Source: Niastella soli (GTDB lineage: Bacteria > Bacteroidota > Bacteroidia > Chitinophagales > Chitinophagaceae). Taken from it: DNA of 64,000 nucleotides. Each line of letters begins with the position of its first letter. Within the stretch, counting starts at the first letter, position 1. Shown here one piece after another: positions 43,313 to 53,716 of this stretch. The stretch spans positions 708,518-772,517 of the forward strand of contig NZ_JAGHKO010000011.1 of the NCBI RefSeq assembly GCF_017742245.1, written 5' to 3'. A program made the position numbers and the translations under genes. The notes under the pieces were generated by a model that was not told the origin of the DNA, did not search any database, and saw nothing but the letters and a program-made list of their open reading frames with translations.

Positions 43313-45262
43313 TTACAGATCCTGCTTTTTAATGTTCAGCTTTGCTATTTTTGCTTCCAGGGTGGTGGGTTTAATATTCAGTAATTCCGCAGCGCCATTG
43401 GCCCCGCGTATCCGGCCGTTGGTCTTTTTTAAGATGGAAATGATATAGGCCCTTTCTGTTTCCTGTTGAATAAGCTTTACATCACTAAGTGTTTCGATGC
43501 TTACGTGGCCAGATAAGGGCGGAGCTGCCACCGTGAGGCTTCGTCTTAACTCCAATTTTGACATTCCATCATTAAGAATAACAGACTGCTCCATAATATT
43601 CTCCAACTCCCGAATATTCCCCGGCCAGTTATAGGCATACATTTCTTCCATCATGGCAGCTGAAATGCCTGTGAATGGCTTATTGAATTCCTTACAGAAC
43701 CTGTTTGCAAAGAATAATGCCAGTGCTTCAATATCAGATTTTCGTTCCCGTAAAGCCGGCAAAGTAATGGGAAAAACATTCAGGCGATAATACAGGTCGA
43801 GCCGGAAATTTCCTGCAGCAACTTCTTTTTCCAGGTTTCGGTTGGTAGCTGCTATGATCCGGACATTCACTTTTACCGGCGAATCGCCTCCCACATATAA
43901 AATTTCCTTTTCCTGCAAAACACGCAGTAGTTTAACCTGCATATCGAGCGGCAATTCTCCAACCTCATCCAAAAAGATAGTTCCTCCGTCGGCTTGCTCA
44001 AATCTTCCTTTTCTTTTTTCAAAAGCGCCTGTAAATGCCCCCTTCTCGTGACCAAATAGATCAGACTCCATCAACGTGGCAGGAATGGCCGCACAATTTA
44101 CTTTTACGAAAGGCCCGTTTGTTCTTTGTGAAAGTGCGTGAATATGCTGGGCTACCTTTTCTTTTCCTGTGCCGCTTTCCCCAAGGATCAGAACGGAAGT
44201 GTTATAGGGTGCTACCTGTGCAGTGAGGTCCAATGCAGCTAATAAAAGCGGATGATTTCCAATAATACCCTGAAATCCGGAATGATTCACGGCATTATTA
44301 TGTTCTTTATTAAAGTAAGCGGGTTGGCTCATCTGAGGGGTCACCTGACCAATCATTTTTTCTGCAATCGCTGTCAAACATATTTTCAACCGATTCAATA
44401 AAGCAAGATGCTTTTCTGTATAAATAGAACGTTGACGGCTATAAAAGAAAATGTGAAGGGGAGTTCCGTTACTAAATGCCACCGGGACCACGAGGTATTC
44501 CTGAAGGGTAAAAGAACCAAACAAAAGCTGTGGCAGGGCAGGGGCGGTCAATTTTTGTTTTGTTGTTCCATCCCTGTGTATGGTCGCCTCAACATCTGTA
44601 TGGCTATTTTTAAGTGCGCTGGCAAGCGCGTCTTTATTTAAACCTGTAATTGTTGTTAGTTCTTTTTCACTAATAAACTGGTATTCGTCAAATCCGATGC
44701 GTAAATACCCCATATCATTGAATTGCGCCGCAGCAAGCGGCCTGGGGCCCCACAAAATAAGATCAAATGGGATATAAGGTTGTAATAAGCGGGCAATTTG
44801 CAGCAACTGTTGTTTAGTGTCTGAAGTTTCAATCCCTATTTCGGTCAATTGCTTCTGTAAAAACTCTTCCTGCCGCAATTTTGTCTCCAAACTATGGCGG
44901 TGACGATACAGGGCGATATCCAGCGTAACCAGCAGGTCTCTTTCCCTGAATGGCTTTACAAGAAAACCATAAGGCTCGGTAGCCTTTGCTTCTTCCAGTA
45001 TTTTTTGGCTTGAATTGGCAGATAAGTAAATAAAAGGAATATTTTCAGTCTTCAATTTCCTGGCCAGGTCAATGCCCGAACCTTTTCCTTCTAATCGAAT
45101 ATCAAGCAGTACAAGGTCAGGTTTTTGGTTTTGGAGATGCGCCGCAGCCTCTTCAGCTGAAGCCGCAATACCTGTTACGTTATAGCCGGTCTTCTCTACG
45201 GCCAATCGAAGTGTATTCGCCACAATAAATTCATCCTCTACAATCAGTATTTTGGTATTCAT
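43313..45262 (-). CDS. Sigma-54-dependent response regulator (REC-GAF-like-AAA+-Fis)
   Basis: A 649-residue protein. The receiver domain (1-120) has D54 in DLVLLDIRLEGKG and the acidic pocket near residue 10. A GAF-like segment (about 150-300) follows. The AAA+ domain has the Walker A GESGTGKE (361-368), GAFTGA (408-413), which contacts sigma-54, and Walker B GGTIFLDEVGE (426-436). The C-terminal Fis HTH (about 600-649) reads INGRIRGANGAAELLNIKPTTLEAKIAKL. It is encoded 41 bases after its partner kinase and faces a downstream sigma-54 promoter. It should activate sigma-54 promoters when phosphorylated. Confidence 0.93.
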   Translation of the reverse strand: MNTKILIVEDEFIVANTLRLAVEKTGYNVTGIAASAEEAAAHLQNQKPDLVLLDIRLEGKGSGIDLARKLKTENIPFIYLSANSSQKILEEAKATEPYGFLVKPFRERDLLVTLDIALYRHRHSLETKLRQEEFLQKQLTEIGIETSDTKQQLLQIARLLQPYIPFDLILWGPRPLAAAQFNDMGYLRIGFDEYQFISEKELTTITGLNKDALASALKNSHTDVEATIHRDGTTKQKLTAPALPQLLFGSFTLQEYLVVPVAFSNGTPLHIFFYSRQRSIYTEKHLALLNRLKICLTAIAEKMIGQVTPQMSQPAYFNKEHNNAVNHSGFQGIIGNHPLLLAALDLTAQVAPYNTSVLILGESGTGKEKVAQHIHALSQRTNGPFVKVNCAAIPATLMESDLFGHEKGAFTGAFEKRKGRFEQADGGTIFLDEVGELPLDMQVKLLRVLQEKEILYVGGDSPVKVNVRIIAATNRNLEKEVAAGNFRLDLYYRLNVFPITLPALRERKSDIEALALFFANRFCKEFNKPFTGISAAMMEEMYAYNWPGNIRELENIMEQSVILNDGMSKLELRRSLTVAAPPLSGHVSIETLSDVKLIQQETERAYIISILKKTNGRIRGANGAAELLNIKPTTLEAKIAKLNIKKQDL

Positions 45263-45303
45263 ATATTTGTTACCCTGCTTTTAAAGCAGGGCATTGTTTG
45301 AGA

Positions 45304-47856
45304 TCATTTAATTAAAACCGGAAACCTGACAGTTATATGCACGCCTTCATTACTTTCAATGTTAAAGCTGCCCTTTAGCTGTCTGGTAAGCCCCCGCATC
45401 AGATCAAGCCCCAGCGAATGATGTTCCCTCGTATCAAACCCTGCCGGTAAGCCAATTCCATTGTCCGATATTTTCAGCACTAACTGATCTCTTCCTTTGT
45501 GTTGCAAAAGAAGACTTACATGCCCTTTCCGTTCATTCAGAAAAGCATACTTAATAGCATTGACAATCCCCTCCGTAATGATCAGGCCGAGTGGGATTGC
45601 CTGCGATACGTCAAGCTCCAACGGCTCAATAGATTGTTCAAAAGTTATCTGGTTATTGGTGTCAAAACTCTCATGCAGGTAATGCACCAGTTCGTTGATA
45701 TAGACAGGCATGGCGATCGTTGTCGTATTATCATCCTGGTACAGCTTTTGGTGGATCAGGGACATTGCCTGCATTCGTCGCAGGCTGTCGTTGACAGCGA
45801 GCCTAGCCGTTTCATCTTCAAGATATATGGATTGCGAATACAACAAGCCGGTTACCATTTGAAGGTTGTTCTTAACTCGGTGATGCACTTCCTTGATCAG
45901 CCATTCTTTTTCTTTGAGCAGTTTATCCTGTTCCGCATTCAGGGTTTCCAGGAATAGGTTTTTCTGGTCCAGTTCCTTTTGATTCGCCTCCAGCTTACGA
46001 TTGCTTCTTTGCTTTATAAGGTAACGGTTGAATAATAATGCTACAATGATCAGTAATAATGCTACAAAGGCCCGGGTAATATTTTTTGTTCTGTTGGCCT
46101 GCTCAACAGTGATCCGCTGCAGTTGATTTTGGTTGTTGAGTAACTTAATATCCTTTTCCTTCTTAGCCGTTTCAAACTGCACCTCTAGTTCCTGTATTTG
46201 CCAGTTTTTTGTTTCATTAAGAAGGGAATCACTCAATTGCTTATGCCTGAGTACATGTTGTATAGCGGAAGTATAATTTCCCAGGCCGGAATCAGCTCTA
46301 AAGAGCATCAGATTGATATCTTTCATCTGCGCCAGTGAATTCGTGCTTTCTGCAGTGCTCAATGCCTTTTTTAAATAGGCTATTGCTTTCCCGTATTGCA
46401 ATTTATTGATAAAGAACTGCCCGATCTCACTATAGACATCGGTGGTTATTTCATTGTCCTCCTTCAGTTGCCCTGCCAGCTTTATTAATTCAAGATAATA
46501 CTTTTCGGCCTGCCGGTGCTGGTTCACAGCCTGATAACAGTATGCCAGTGAACCTACCAGGCATGCTTGTGCGTCAACGCCGATGGGTTTATTTTTAGCG
46601 TTGATGTCAAGAATATAGGCCAGCGCTTCCTTTTCCTTTTTTATTTTTACAAGCTCCCTGGCAAAAAAGCCGGCATCCCTGAATTTATAAAAATTGTCAC
46701 CAGCATTAAATACCCGGTTATTGAGCGTTTTTGAATACCACTCCACACTTTTATCGGGTTGCCCTATTTCCCGGTACATATTGGCAAGACGGCGGTAAAA
46801 AGTAAGGGCGGAGGTGGAATCATTGGTGGCCTCAATGCTTTCTATTGCCTTTAACCCATAAAAAATGCACTTGTTGAAATCGCCTTTGTTGCGGTAAGTA
46901 ACTGCCAGCAGATCATAAATATAGTGCAGCTCCCGATAACCGATAGCTTTGTAACGGTCCAGTGCATCCAATAACGCTGTTTCCGACTGGTCCAATCTGC
47001 CATTCACCAGGTGTATATCCGCAATCGTCTTTAAAACAAATGCTTCTCTTTCCTGATTTCCGCTTTTTCTATAAAGCGAACACATTTTCTCATAACAATG
47101 CAGCCTGGTTATGCCGGTATTCTCCCGTAATGGGATCAGCGTTGCCAGCTCGTACCATAAAAGCGCTTCCCGCTCCTCATTACCAGGCATGCTTACTTCA
47201 GCTATCGTTTGCTGGTATAGCTTTTTACTTGGCTGTAAACCTTCGGTAATAAAACTAACCATTGCCCTGATATGTGTACGTTCAGGCTGCCATGTTGCCG
47301 ACAAATTGAGCGGTGCTATTTTACTCGCCTGCTCCAGGAAAAGAATTGAGCTGTCAAAATCATGTTGTGTCCTTTCTTTATGAAACAGATAATGGCGGCC
47401 CAGGATGATCAAAAAACGAAAGCGGGTTGAATCGCGCAATGAGCCCAGGACGTTAAGCGCAGATCCCACGTCATTTTTTCTGATAAACGCATCTCCTTTT
47501 ATTAAACTGGCCTCATTTTTTCCATTTTCATATTTCAATGTCTCACTAAGATGAAACGCCTGGTCTGCAAACCAAATAGCGCTGTCGAGCTGCGTTAGGG
47601 GATTTCCGGTTTTGTACACATAATATTCTCTATACGTAAAATACCTGCCCAGTTTTAGCAATACGTGCACCCGGCTTGTATCTTCTTTGCTTTTCCGGAG
47701 TTGTAATAACAATTGCGATTGTTCATTCCATATCCTTTGGGAAAAAGAAAACAGGGGAGTGACCAGCAAAATAATAATGCTGGTGATAAAACAAATGACC
47801 CTATTATTATCCCGCTTCTTGTTTAAAAAGAAAGCGGCTAAACGTAATAGTGGCAT
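45304..47856 (-). CDS. TPR-containing sensor histidine kinase (HisKA_2 type)
   Basis: An 850-residue protein. An N-terminal hydrophobic segment (VICFITSIIILLVTPLFSFS) exports a long TPR region (about 45-580; repeated helix pairs such as LHYIYDLLAVTYRNKGDFNKCIFYGLKAIESI). One membrane helix (FVALLLIIVALLFNRYLI, about 600-618) and a coiled coil lead to the HisKA_2 phosphoacceptor EVHHRVKNNLQMVTGLLYSQ near residue 655. The HATPase part has the N box GLIITEGIVNAIKYAF and the G1 box ISDNGIGLP. It senses an unknown periplasmic signal and phosphorylates the sigma-54 regulator. Two ~20-bp direct repeats lie before its start (47902-47946). Confidence 0.9.
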   Translation of the reverse strand: MPLLRLAAFFLNKKRDNNRVICFITSIIILLVTPLFSFSQRIWNEQSQLLLQLRKSKEDTSRVHVLLKLGRYFTYREYYVYKTGNPLTQLDSAIWFADQAFHLSETLKYENGKNEASLIKGDAFIRKNDVGSALNVLGSLRDSTRFRFLIILGRHYLFHKERTQHDFDSSILFLEQASKIAPLNLSATWQPERTHIRAMVSFITEGLQPSKKLYQQTIAEVSMPGNEEREALLWYELATLIPLRENTGITRLHCYEKMCSLYRKSGNQEREAFVLKTIADIHLVNGRLDQSETALLDALDRYKAIGYRELHYIYDLLAVTYRNKGDFNKCIFYGLKAIESIEATNDSTSALTFYRRLANMYREIGQPDKSVEWYSKTLNNRVFNAGDNFYKFRDAGFFARELVKIKKEKEALAYILDINAKNKPIGVDAQACLVGSLAYCYQAVNQHRQAEKYYLELIKLAGQLKEDNEITTDVYSEIGQFFINKLQYGKAIAYLKKALSTAESTNSLAQMKDINLMLFRADSGLGNYTSAIQHVLRHKQLSDSLLNETKNWQIQELEVQFETAKKEKDIKLLNNQNQLQRITVEQANRTKNITRAFVALLLIIVALLFNRYLIKQRSNRKLEANQKELDQKNLFLETLNAEQDKLLKEKEWLIKEVHHRVKNNLQMVTGLLYSQSIYLEDETARLAVNDSLRRMQAMSLIHQKLYQDDNTTTIAMPVYINELVHYLHESFDTNNQITFEQSIEPLELDVSQAIPLGLIITEGIVNAIKYAFLNERKGHVSLLLQHKGRDQLVLKISDNGIGLPAGFDTREHHSLGLDLMRGLTRQLKGSFNIESNEGVHITVRFPVLIK

Positions 47857-47901
47857 AAAGGCGTTATATTCAAGGAAATTTTAATTTTTCAATAGAGCCA
47901 T

Positions 47902-47946
47902 AAATTTCATAAATGTCTCTTTTACAAATTTCATGATAAATCTCTT
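47902..47946 (-). promoter_or_regulatory. Direct repeats upstream of the kinase gene
   Basis: AAATTTCATAAATGTCTCTT at 47902-47921 and AAATTTCATGATAAATCTCTT at 47926-47946, about 45-90 bases before the kinase start codon. Possible regulator-binding repeats; no promoter is clearly recognised. Confidence 0.35.
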
Positions 47947-48112
47947 AACTGGGAGGCATTTACTGAAGGTTTGAAAGAATAGTTGCCATTTAACAATAAG
48001 CCTAACCGGTAGCCGGGTAGGTTTATAATATATATGATATTTTTATCTACTTTTAGAGATCACTTCCAGGGGCACTTTCAAAACGCGAAGCCCTATCCAT
48101 TCCATCCAACAG

Positions 48113-49162
48113 CTATTTCGTCTTTTGCACCTCGTTTTTCAGCGATGAAGCCCTGATTATGAGGTCGGCCCGCAGAGTGATGGAGTTGGTGCTGTACAAA
48201 TTACCGGTGCCTTGGAGGTGGTTGATGAGGTTGGTGACGGCGATGTTGCCCATGGTCTCGCCTGCATAGTCGACCGTAGTGAGGTTGGGCTCAATGACCT
48301 TACTGATGGGGTCGTTATTGAAACCGGCAAAAGCTACATCGTGAGGAATGTGAAACCCGGCTGCTTTTAGCGCCATCATACAATAAACGGCGGAGGTGTC
48401 ATTGGCTGAGAATACCGCGTCAGGCCGTTTGGCAGCTGGCATGCTCAGAATATGCTTTGCGGCTGCTGTACCGTCTTTTTCCGACAGCTCGCTTATGAGA
48501 TGCATCTTGTCCTGAAAAGGCAGGTCATGGTCTTTAAGTGCCTGCCGGTACCCGTCAAAGCGGTCTTTATATACATTCCGGAGCAGGTTACCGCCAATGT
48601 GCATGATCCGTTGACAACCCTGGTCTATCAGGTGTTTCGTGATCTTATAAGCGGCGTCGTAGTTATTGATGACCACAGAAATGCTGGACGGATGAGAATA
48701 CACCCGGTCGAAGAATACCACTGGGATGTTTCGTTTGAAAAAGGGTTCCAGGTGATTGATGTTGCGGGTATCGTAGGCGAGGGAGATCAGTAACCCGTCG
48801 ACCCGTTTGTTAAACATGGTATCTGCATTCTGCTTTTCGTTTTCTGCCTCTTCCAGCGATTGGGCAATGATCAGGTTATACCCATGTTTGTTGGCCGCCT
48901 TCTCCATACCAGCGAGTACAGAGGACATGAAATGGCTGTTTAGTCTGGGTACGAGCACCCCAAGTGTTTTGGTGGTTTTACTGCGAAGACTGCTGGCAAA
49001 CGTGTTGGATTGGTAACCTAATTCCAATGCGACCTCCGCAATCTTTTTACGGGTGTTTTTGCTAACAGCGGGACTGTTTTTCAAGCCTCTGCTAACAGTT
49101 GCAGCGGAAATATTGAGGTGCTTGGCAATATCGTATATCGTTACTTCCCGGTTTTCGGCCAT
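48113..49162 (-). CDS. LacI-family transcriptional regulator
   Basis: A 349-residue protein. N-terminal HTH: TIYDIAKHLNISAATVSRGLKNSPAVSKNTRKKI. A periplasmic-binding-like effector domain covers about 60-345 (LGVLVPRLNSHFMSSVLAGMEKAANKHGYNLIIAQS, VFFDRVYSHPSSISVVINNYDAAY, DAVFSANDTSAVYCMMALKAAGFHIPHDVAFAGFNNDPIS). LacI proteins of this group sense sugars or sugar phosphates. No sugar operon is next to it in this window, so the target is unknown. Monocistronic, upstream of a tRNA gene on the opposite strand. Confidence 0.92.
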   Translation of the reverse strand: MAENREVTIYDIAKHLNISAATVSRGLKNSPAVSKNTRKKIAEVALELGYQSNTFASSLRSKTTKTLGVLVPRLNSHFMSSVLAGMEKAANKHGYNLIIAQSLEEAENEKQNADTMFNKRVDGLLISLAYDTRNINHLEPFFKRNIPVVFFDRVYSHPSSISVVINNYDAAYKITKHLIDQGCQRIMHIGGNLLRNVYKDRFDGYRQALKDHDLPFQDKMHLISELSEKDGTAAAKHILSMPAAKRPDAVFSANDTSAVYCMMALKAAGFHIPHDVAFAGFNNDPISKVIEPNLTTVDYAGETMGNIAVTNLINHLQGTGNLYSTNSITLRADLIIRASSLKNEVQKTK

Positions 49163-49289
49163 TGTAACTGTGTGATGTTTGTCAAAGAAAAAGAGCTTTT
49201 TTTGAATAAAAAAATGGAAGTGGTAAAGGAGGATAAGATAAAATTGAAAAAAAAGTTTGCCAAAAGTGTGTAATTACAAAATGGAACCT

Positions 49290-49297
49290 TACTTTTG
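49290..49297 (+). promoter_or_regulatory. -7 box for the tRNA-Val transcript
   Basis: TACTTTTG matches TAnnTTTG. It lies 48 bases before the tRNA and 19 bases before a truncated tRNA-like stretch at 49317. No clear -33 TTTG is at the usual distance. Confidence 0.4.
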
Positions 49298-49316
49298 CAA
49301 CCCCAATGATAATCAA

Positions 49317-49334
49317 GGGCGTTTAGTTCAGATG
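49317..49334 (+). pseudogene. Truncated 5' tRNA-Val-like fragment
   Basis: GGGCGTTTAGTTCAGATG matches the first 18 bases of the tRNA-Val gene 29 bases downstream at 15 of 18 positions. Nothing beyond the D-arm start is present. Confidence 0.5.
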
Positions 49335-49345
49335 AAAATCATAAA

Positions 49346-49841
<496 letters not shown>

Positions 49842-49891
49842 ACTTATTTCAGTTGATTCAATAGCTCTTTTCGGCGATCGTGCCGGGTCTA

Positions 49892-49930
49892 AACAAAAAA
49901 TGCTGCAGGAGTTTTTTTCTCCCGCAGCAT
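49892..49930 (-). terminator. Terminator of acnB
   Basis: A 12-bp stem (49900-49911 with 49919-49930, one mismatch) with a T-run on the minus strand, 34 bases beyond the acnB stop. Confidence 0.82.
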
Positions 49931-49963
49931 AAATATAATAAATCCGTTTTACGGGTTATAATA

Positions 49964-52756
49964 CTAATATGTAAGACTGTCTTTGCTTGTAGTTAAGTTC
50001 TTCAGCGGAGGTGCGAACTTCGTCAGATCGATACCTGCTACTGCGGCTTTGTATTCGTTCATATTTGGAATTCTTCCAAGGATTGCAGAAAGAACGACCA
50101 CAGGTGTAGAGGCAAGAAGGGATTCTCCTTTTTTGCGCTCAGAATCTTCAACTACTCTTCCCTGGAAAAGACGGGTAGAGGTTGCCATAACGGTATCGCC
50201 TTTAGCCGCTTTTTCCTGGTTACCCATACAAAGGTTACAACCCGGACGCTCGAGGTACATCATATTTTCGTATTCAGTACGTGCTGCGCCTTTGGGAGCA
50301 TTATCATTGAATTCAAAACCAGAATATTTCTGCAGTATTTCCCAGTCGCCTTCGGCCTGAAGCTCATCAATGATATTGTAAGTTGGAGCTGCCACTACAA
50401 GCGGAGCACGGAACTCAACTTTACCTTGTTGTTTTTCCAGATTTTTGAGCATTTGGGAAACGATTTTCAAATCGCCCTTGTGTACCATGCAGGAGCCAAC
50501 GAAACCAAGGTCCACTTTTTTCTCGCCACCATAGTAAGAGAGCGCGCGAATGGTATCGTGGGTATATCTTTTAGAAACGTCTGCATTATTAACGTCTGGG
50601 TCGGCGATCATTGGTTCAGCGATCACATCCAGGTCAATTACCACTTCAGCATAATATTTAGCATTTGCATCTGGTGTTAACGCGGGTTTTTCACCTGATT
50701 TAATCTCTGCGATCCTTTTATCTGCTCTATTGATCAAACCCTGAAGAACCTGCCGGCTGTTATCCATGCCCTTGTCAATCATGATCTGAATCCTGCCTTT
50801 CGCAATTTCCAGTGATTGAATTAGGGTGTCGTCTTCAGAAATACAGATAGAAGCTTTTGCTTTCATCTCTGCCGTCCAGTCTGTAAAGGTAAATGCCTGA
50901 TCAGCAGGAAGTGTTCCGATATGTACTTCAATGATACGGCCCTGGAAAACGTTCTCACCGCCAAATTTCTGCAGCATTTGCGCCTGCGTAGCGTGTACTA
51001 CATCTCGGAAATCCATGTGGTCCTTCATTTCTCCTTTGAAGGTTACTTTCACAGATTCCGGAATGGGCATAGATGCTTCACCGGTTGCCAGTGCCAGCGC
51101 AACTGTACCCGAGTCAGCGCCAAACGCAACACCTTTCGACATCCTTGTATGTGAGTCACCACCAATGATGATAGCCCACTCGTCAACCGTAATATCGTTG
51201 AGTACTTTGTGAATTACATCGGTCATTGAATGATATTCGCCCTTGGGGTCACGGGCAGTAATAAGTCCAAACTCATTCATGAACTTCATGAGCTTTGGAA
51301 TATTTGCCTGCGCTTTCTTATCCCAAACCGAAGCGGTGTGACAACCTGATTGATAAGCACCGTCAACTATTGGTGAAATAACAGTGGCTGCCATAGATTC
51401 CAGTTCCTGAGCAGTCATCAAACCGGTGGTATCCTGAGAACCTACGATGTTCACTTCTACGCGAACATCTGAACCAGCGTGTAATACTTTACCTGGGGTA
51501 GTTCCAACAGCATTTCTGTTAAAGATCTTCTCAACAGCTGTAAGACCCTGCCCTTCGTGAGAAATTTCTTTTGAAGGAGCAAAAACCGGGGGAATATCAA
51601 TGCCGAGCAGTTTGGCCGCAATGGTCTGGATCTTTTTACCGAATACGATAGCATATGATCCTCCAGCTTTGATGAATTCCATTTTCTGCGGCGTAAGCGC
51701 CTTGGAAATATCGATCAGTTCCTTATCGCCATTATAAAGTTTCTTCTTCTTTGTGTTGATCGTAAGCACGGTGCCGGTAGCAACGGAATAAACCTGCTCA
51801 AGAATAGGTTCGTTATTTTCATTGCGAACGATCTTGCCATTGGCGTCTGTCTTTTTCACCCAGTTTTTGAGGTCAATACCAATTCCGCCGGTAACGTCAA
51901 CTGTGGTAAGGAAAATGGGAGAAATTCCGTTTGTACCGCCCACAATAGGGGCAATATTTACAAATGGAACATAAGGACTTGCCTGTCTGCCCGTCCAAAG
52001 CGCCACGTTATTAACGCCAGACATTCTTGATGAACCCACACCCATAGTGCCTTTCTCAGAAATCAGCATCACGCTTTTGTCGGGATGTTGTGCCTGCAGC
52101 GCTCTGATCTCGGCTTGGGCCTGGGGGGTAATCATACATTTACCATGCAATTCACGATCTGAACGTGAGTGCGCCTGGTTGCCCGGAGAGAGCAAATCAG
52201 TAGAAATATCACCTTCGCCGGCTATAAAAGTCACTATTTTAATTTCTTCAGGCACATCGGGCAGTTTTGTGAAAAACTCAGCCTGAGCGTAACTTTCAAG
52301 TATATCTTTAGCTATTGGATTTTCGTTTTTGAATGCCTCTTTCAGGCGGTCTGTATCAGCATCATAGAGGAATACCTGTGTTTTAAGCACTTTTGCAGCT
52401 TCTTTTGCAATAGAAGCGTCATTCCCCAGCGCCAGATCAAGCAACACCTCAATTGAAGTACCACCCTTCATGTGGGATAACAGCTCAAAAGCAAAAGCAG
52501 GGGTAATTTCTTCAACTTTGGATGTGCCAAGAATGATTTCTTTTAAAAACTTAGCTTTTACTCCGGCAGCACTCGTAGTTCCGGGCAAAACATTGTAAAT
52601 AAAGGTATTGAGAGAATCTTTTCTGTGTACATTTTTGAGATCTCTAATTTGCGCGATGATTTCACTTAGTAATTCGCCGCCATCGATCGGCTTCGGATGA
52701 AGATCCTGACTTTTTCTTTCTTCAATTTCCTTAAGGTACTCATTGTAACGGCTCAT
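49964..52756 (-). CDS. acnB: Bifunctional aconitate hydratase 2 / 2-methylisocitrate dehydratase
   Basis: A protein of about 930 residues from the ATG at 52756 (MSRYNEYLKEIEERKSQDL), which matches the usual AcnB N-terminus; an in-frame ATG 11 codons upstream (52789) is possible. Order: N-terminal HEAT-like domain (FELLSHMKGGTSIEVLLDLALGN), the swivelling domain 4 early in the chain (HSRSDRELHGKCM, GSSRMSG), then the aconitase core with AGSDVRVEVNIVGSQDTTGLMT, SGCHTASVW and IIGGDSHTRMSKGVAFGADSG. The Fe-S cysteines are in GSCMVHKG (C767) and GCNLCMGN (C851, C854; numbering from the upstream ATG). It catalyses citrate to isocitrate in the TCA cycle. It is longer than many AcnB proteins (about 865 residues). 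Monocistronic. Confidence 0.95.
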   Translation of the reverse strand: MSRYNEYLKEIEERKSQDLHPKPIDGGELLSEIIAQIRDLKNVHRKDSLNTFIYNVLPGTTSAAGVKAKFLKEIILGTSKVEEITPAFAFELLSHMKGGTSIEVLLDLALGNDASIAKEAAKVLKTQVFLYDADTDRLKEAFKNENPIAKDILESYAQAEFFTKLPDVPEEIKIVTFIAGEGDISTDLLSPGNQAHSRSDRELHGKCMITPQAQAEIRALQAQHPDKSVMLISEKGTMGVGSSRMSGVNNVALWTGRQASPYVPFVNIAPIVGGTNGISPIFLTTVDVTGGIGIDLKNWVKKTDANGKIVRNENNEPILEQVYSVATGTVLTINTKKKKLYNGDKELIDISKALTPQKMEFIKAGGSYAIVFGKKIQTIAAKLLGIDIPPVFAPSKEISHEGQGLTAVEKIFNRNAVGTTPGKVLHAGSDVRVEVNIVGSQDTTGLMTAQELESMAATVISPIVDGAYQSGCHTASVWDKKAQANIPKLMKFMNEFGLITARDPKGEYHSMTDVIHKVLNDITVDEWAIIIGGDSHTRMSKGVAFGADSGTVALALATGEASMPIPESVKVTFKGEMKDHMDFRDVVHATQAQMLQKFGGENVFQGRIIEVHIGTLPADQAFTFTDWTAEMKAKASICISEDDTLIQSLEIAKGRIQIMIDKGMDNSRQVLQGLINRADKRIAEIKSGEKPALTPDANAKYYAEVVIDLDVIAEPMIADPDVNNADVSKRYTHDTIRALSYYGGEKKVDLGFVGSCMVHKGDLKIVSQMLKNLEKQQGKVEFRAPLVVAAPTYNIIDELQAEGDWEILQKYSGFEFNDNAPKGAARTEYENMMYLERPGCNLCMGNQEKAAKGDTVMATSTRLFQGRVVEDSERKKGESLLASTPVVVLSAILGRIPNMNEYKAAVAGIDLTKFAPPLKNLTTSKDSLTY

Positions 52757-52789
52757 ATGATTTTCTTTTTTTATGTCCATGACATTCAT

Positions 52790-53030
52790 AGCGATCTAAA
52801 GAAGATTCCATTTAACAACAGATTCTCCATTAAATAGTTATTTTATGCATGTAAGTGAATTTTCGGGGGCAAATTTACCGATGATGCCGAGATTACAGCT
52901 TCTTTGTATGTATAATTTTTTGAGACAACCGTTTGTGTGTTGTCTAATCCTGAAAAAGACAATTACTAATTGTTCTGCAAGTATTTGTCTGCTAACGACT
53001 TAAGTTTAAAAACGCGTATGAGCGGTCCCT
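52790..53030. other. acnB upstream region, nothing further seen
   Basis: Between acnB and the tRNA-like duplicate at 53031. It is AT-rich and likely holds the acnB promoter on the minus strand; no box is certain. Confidence 0.4.
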
Positions 53031-53139
53031 TTATTTGGTTCAACAATTTGCCGGCAGACTCCACAGAAGAAAGGTATCCAATAAATCGGAGGCCTTTTTT
53101 ATTGTTATTAGTTTAGCTCATTTGGTTCAGCGCATCCCG
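53031..53139 (+). repeat. Eroded copy of the tRNA-Val/terminator/tRNA' cassette
   Basis: Bases 53080-53139 match 49437-49496 at 56 of 60 positions, covering the terminator's right arm and the start of the second tRNA copy (GTTTAGCTCATTTGGTTCAG). Just before, 53031-53066 (TTATTTGGTTCA ... GACTCCACAG) looks like a tRNA-Val with most of its middle deleted. The terminator's left arm is damaged (GGTATCC for GGCCTCC). Same orientation as the cassette at 49346. Confidence 0.8.
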
Positions 53140-53716
53140 TCCGCCCCTACTGTCCTGGCACAACCTGCCTGTAGCATTATAAGAAGCCATTCTGTCCCTT
53201 ATTTTTCCTTAACAAGAAACCACTCCATTTGGCGCAACCAGAGGCCTTTTAGGCTTATTATCGATTAGGTGCTACCGGCAGAGGTGTAAAACAATATAAT
53301 GACGAGGCTGACTAGTAGTGCAGTCCTGGTCATCCTCCAGTTTACTTCTGGTCAGATTCTCTCCAGATGTAGTCCTACAGGCCATTTCCCGCCTAAAAAC
53401 GCCACTGAAACGCCACCAAAACGCCACTAAAAGGCCACTGCTCAGTGGCATATCGGAGGGGTATTCCTTGCCGTTTGGTGGGATATGTAGTATATAAGTG
53501 ATATATATCACCAGGATCTGACTAGGGTCTTGCCGGGCTTTTATTATGCTTTACTAAAGAAAAGCAGGTATTCCCCCAAGGGAAGGCGGAAAGAAATACC
53601 AAACGATAATACTCGAAGCCATATTAAACGGTTGTATTTAAATCCCTCAACTTTTCAACCTGATATCCAACTGGGGGACGCGGCCGGGTAAGGTTAAAGC
53701 TAATTGTGGAGAGCTT
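53140..53716. other. Intergenic stretch with short repeats, no supported gene
   Basis: About 580 bases. Apart from the 11-bp array at 53398 nothing coding is convincing; the minus-strand open frame 53272-53511 spans the array and is unlikely to be real. Confidence 0.55.
53398..53449. repeat. 11-bp-period tandem repeat with terminal palindrome
   Basis: AACGCCACTGA, AACGCCACCAA, AACGCCACTAA and AAGGCCACTGC begin at 53398, 53409, 53420 and 53431. The last unit continues into the perfect palindrome GCCACTG-CT-CAGTGGC (53434-53449). Same period as the arrays at 19845 and 63645. Confidence 0.75.

Noticed and set aside
53272-53511. 79-codon minus-strand frame
   Set aside because: It spans the 11-bp repeats and contains no recognisable domain.
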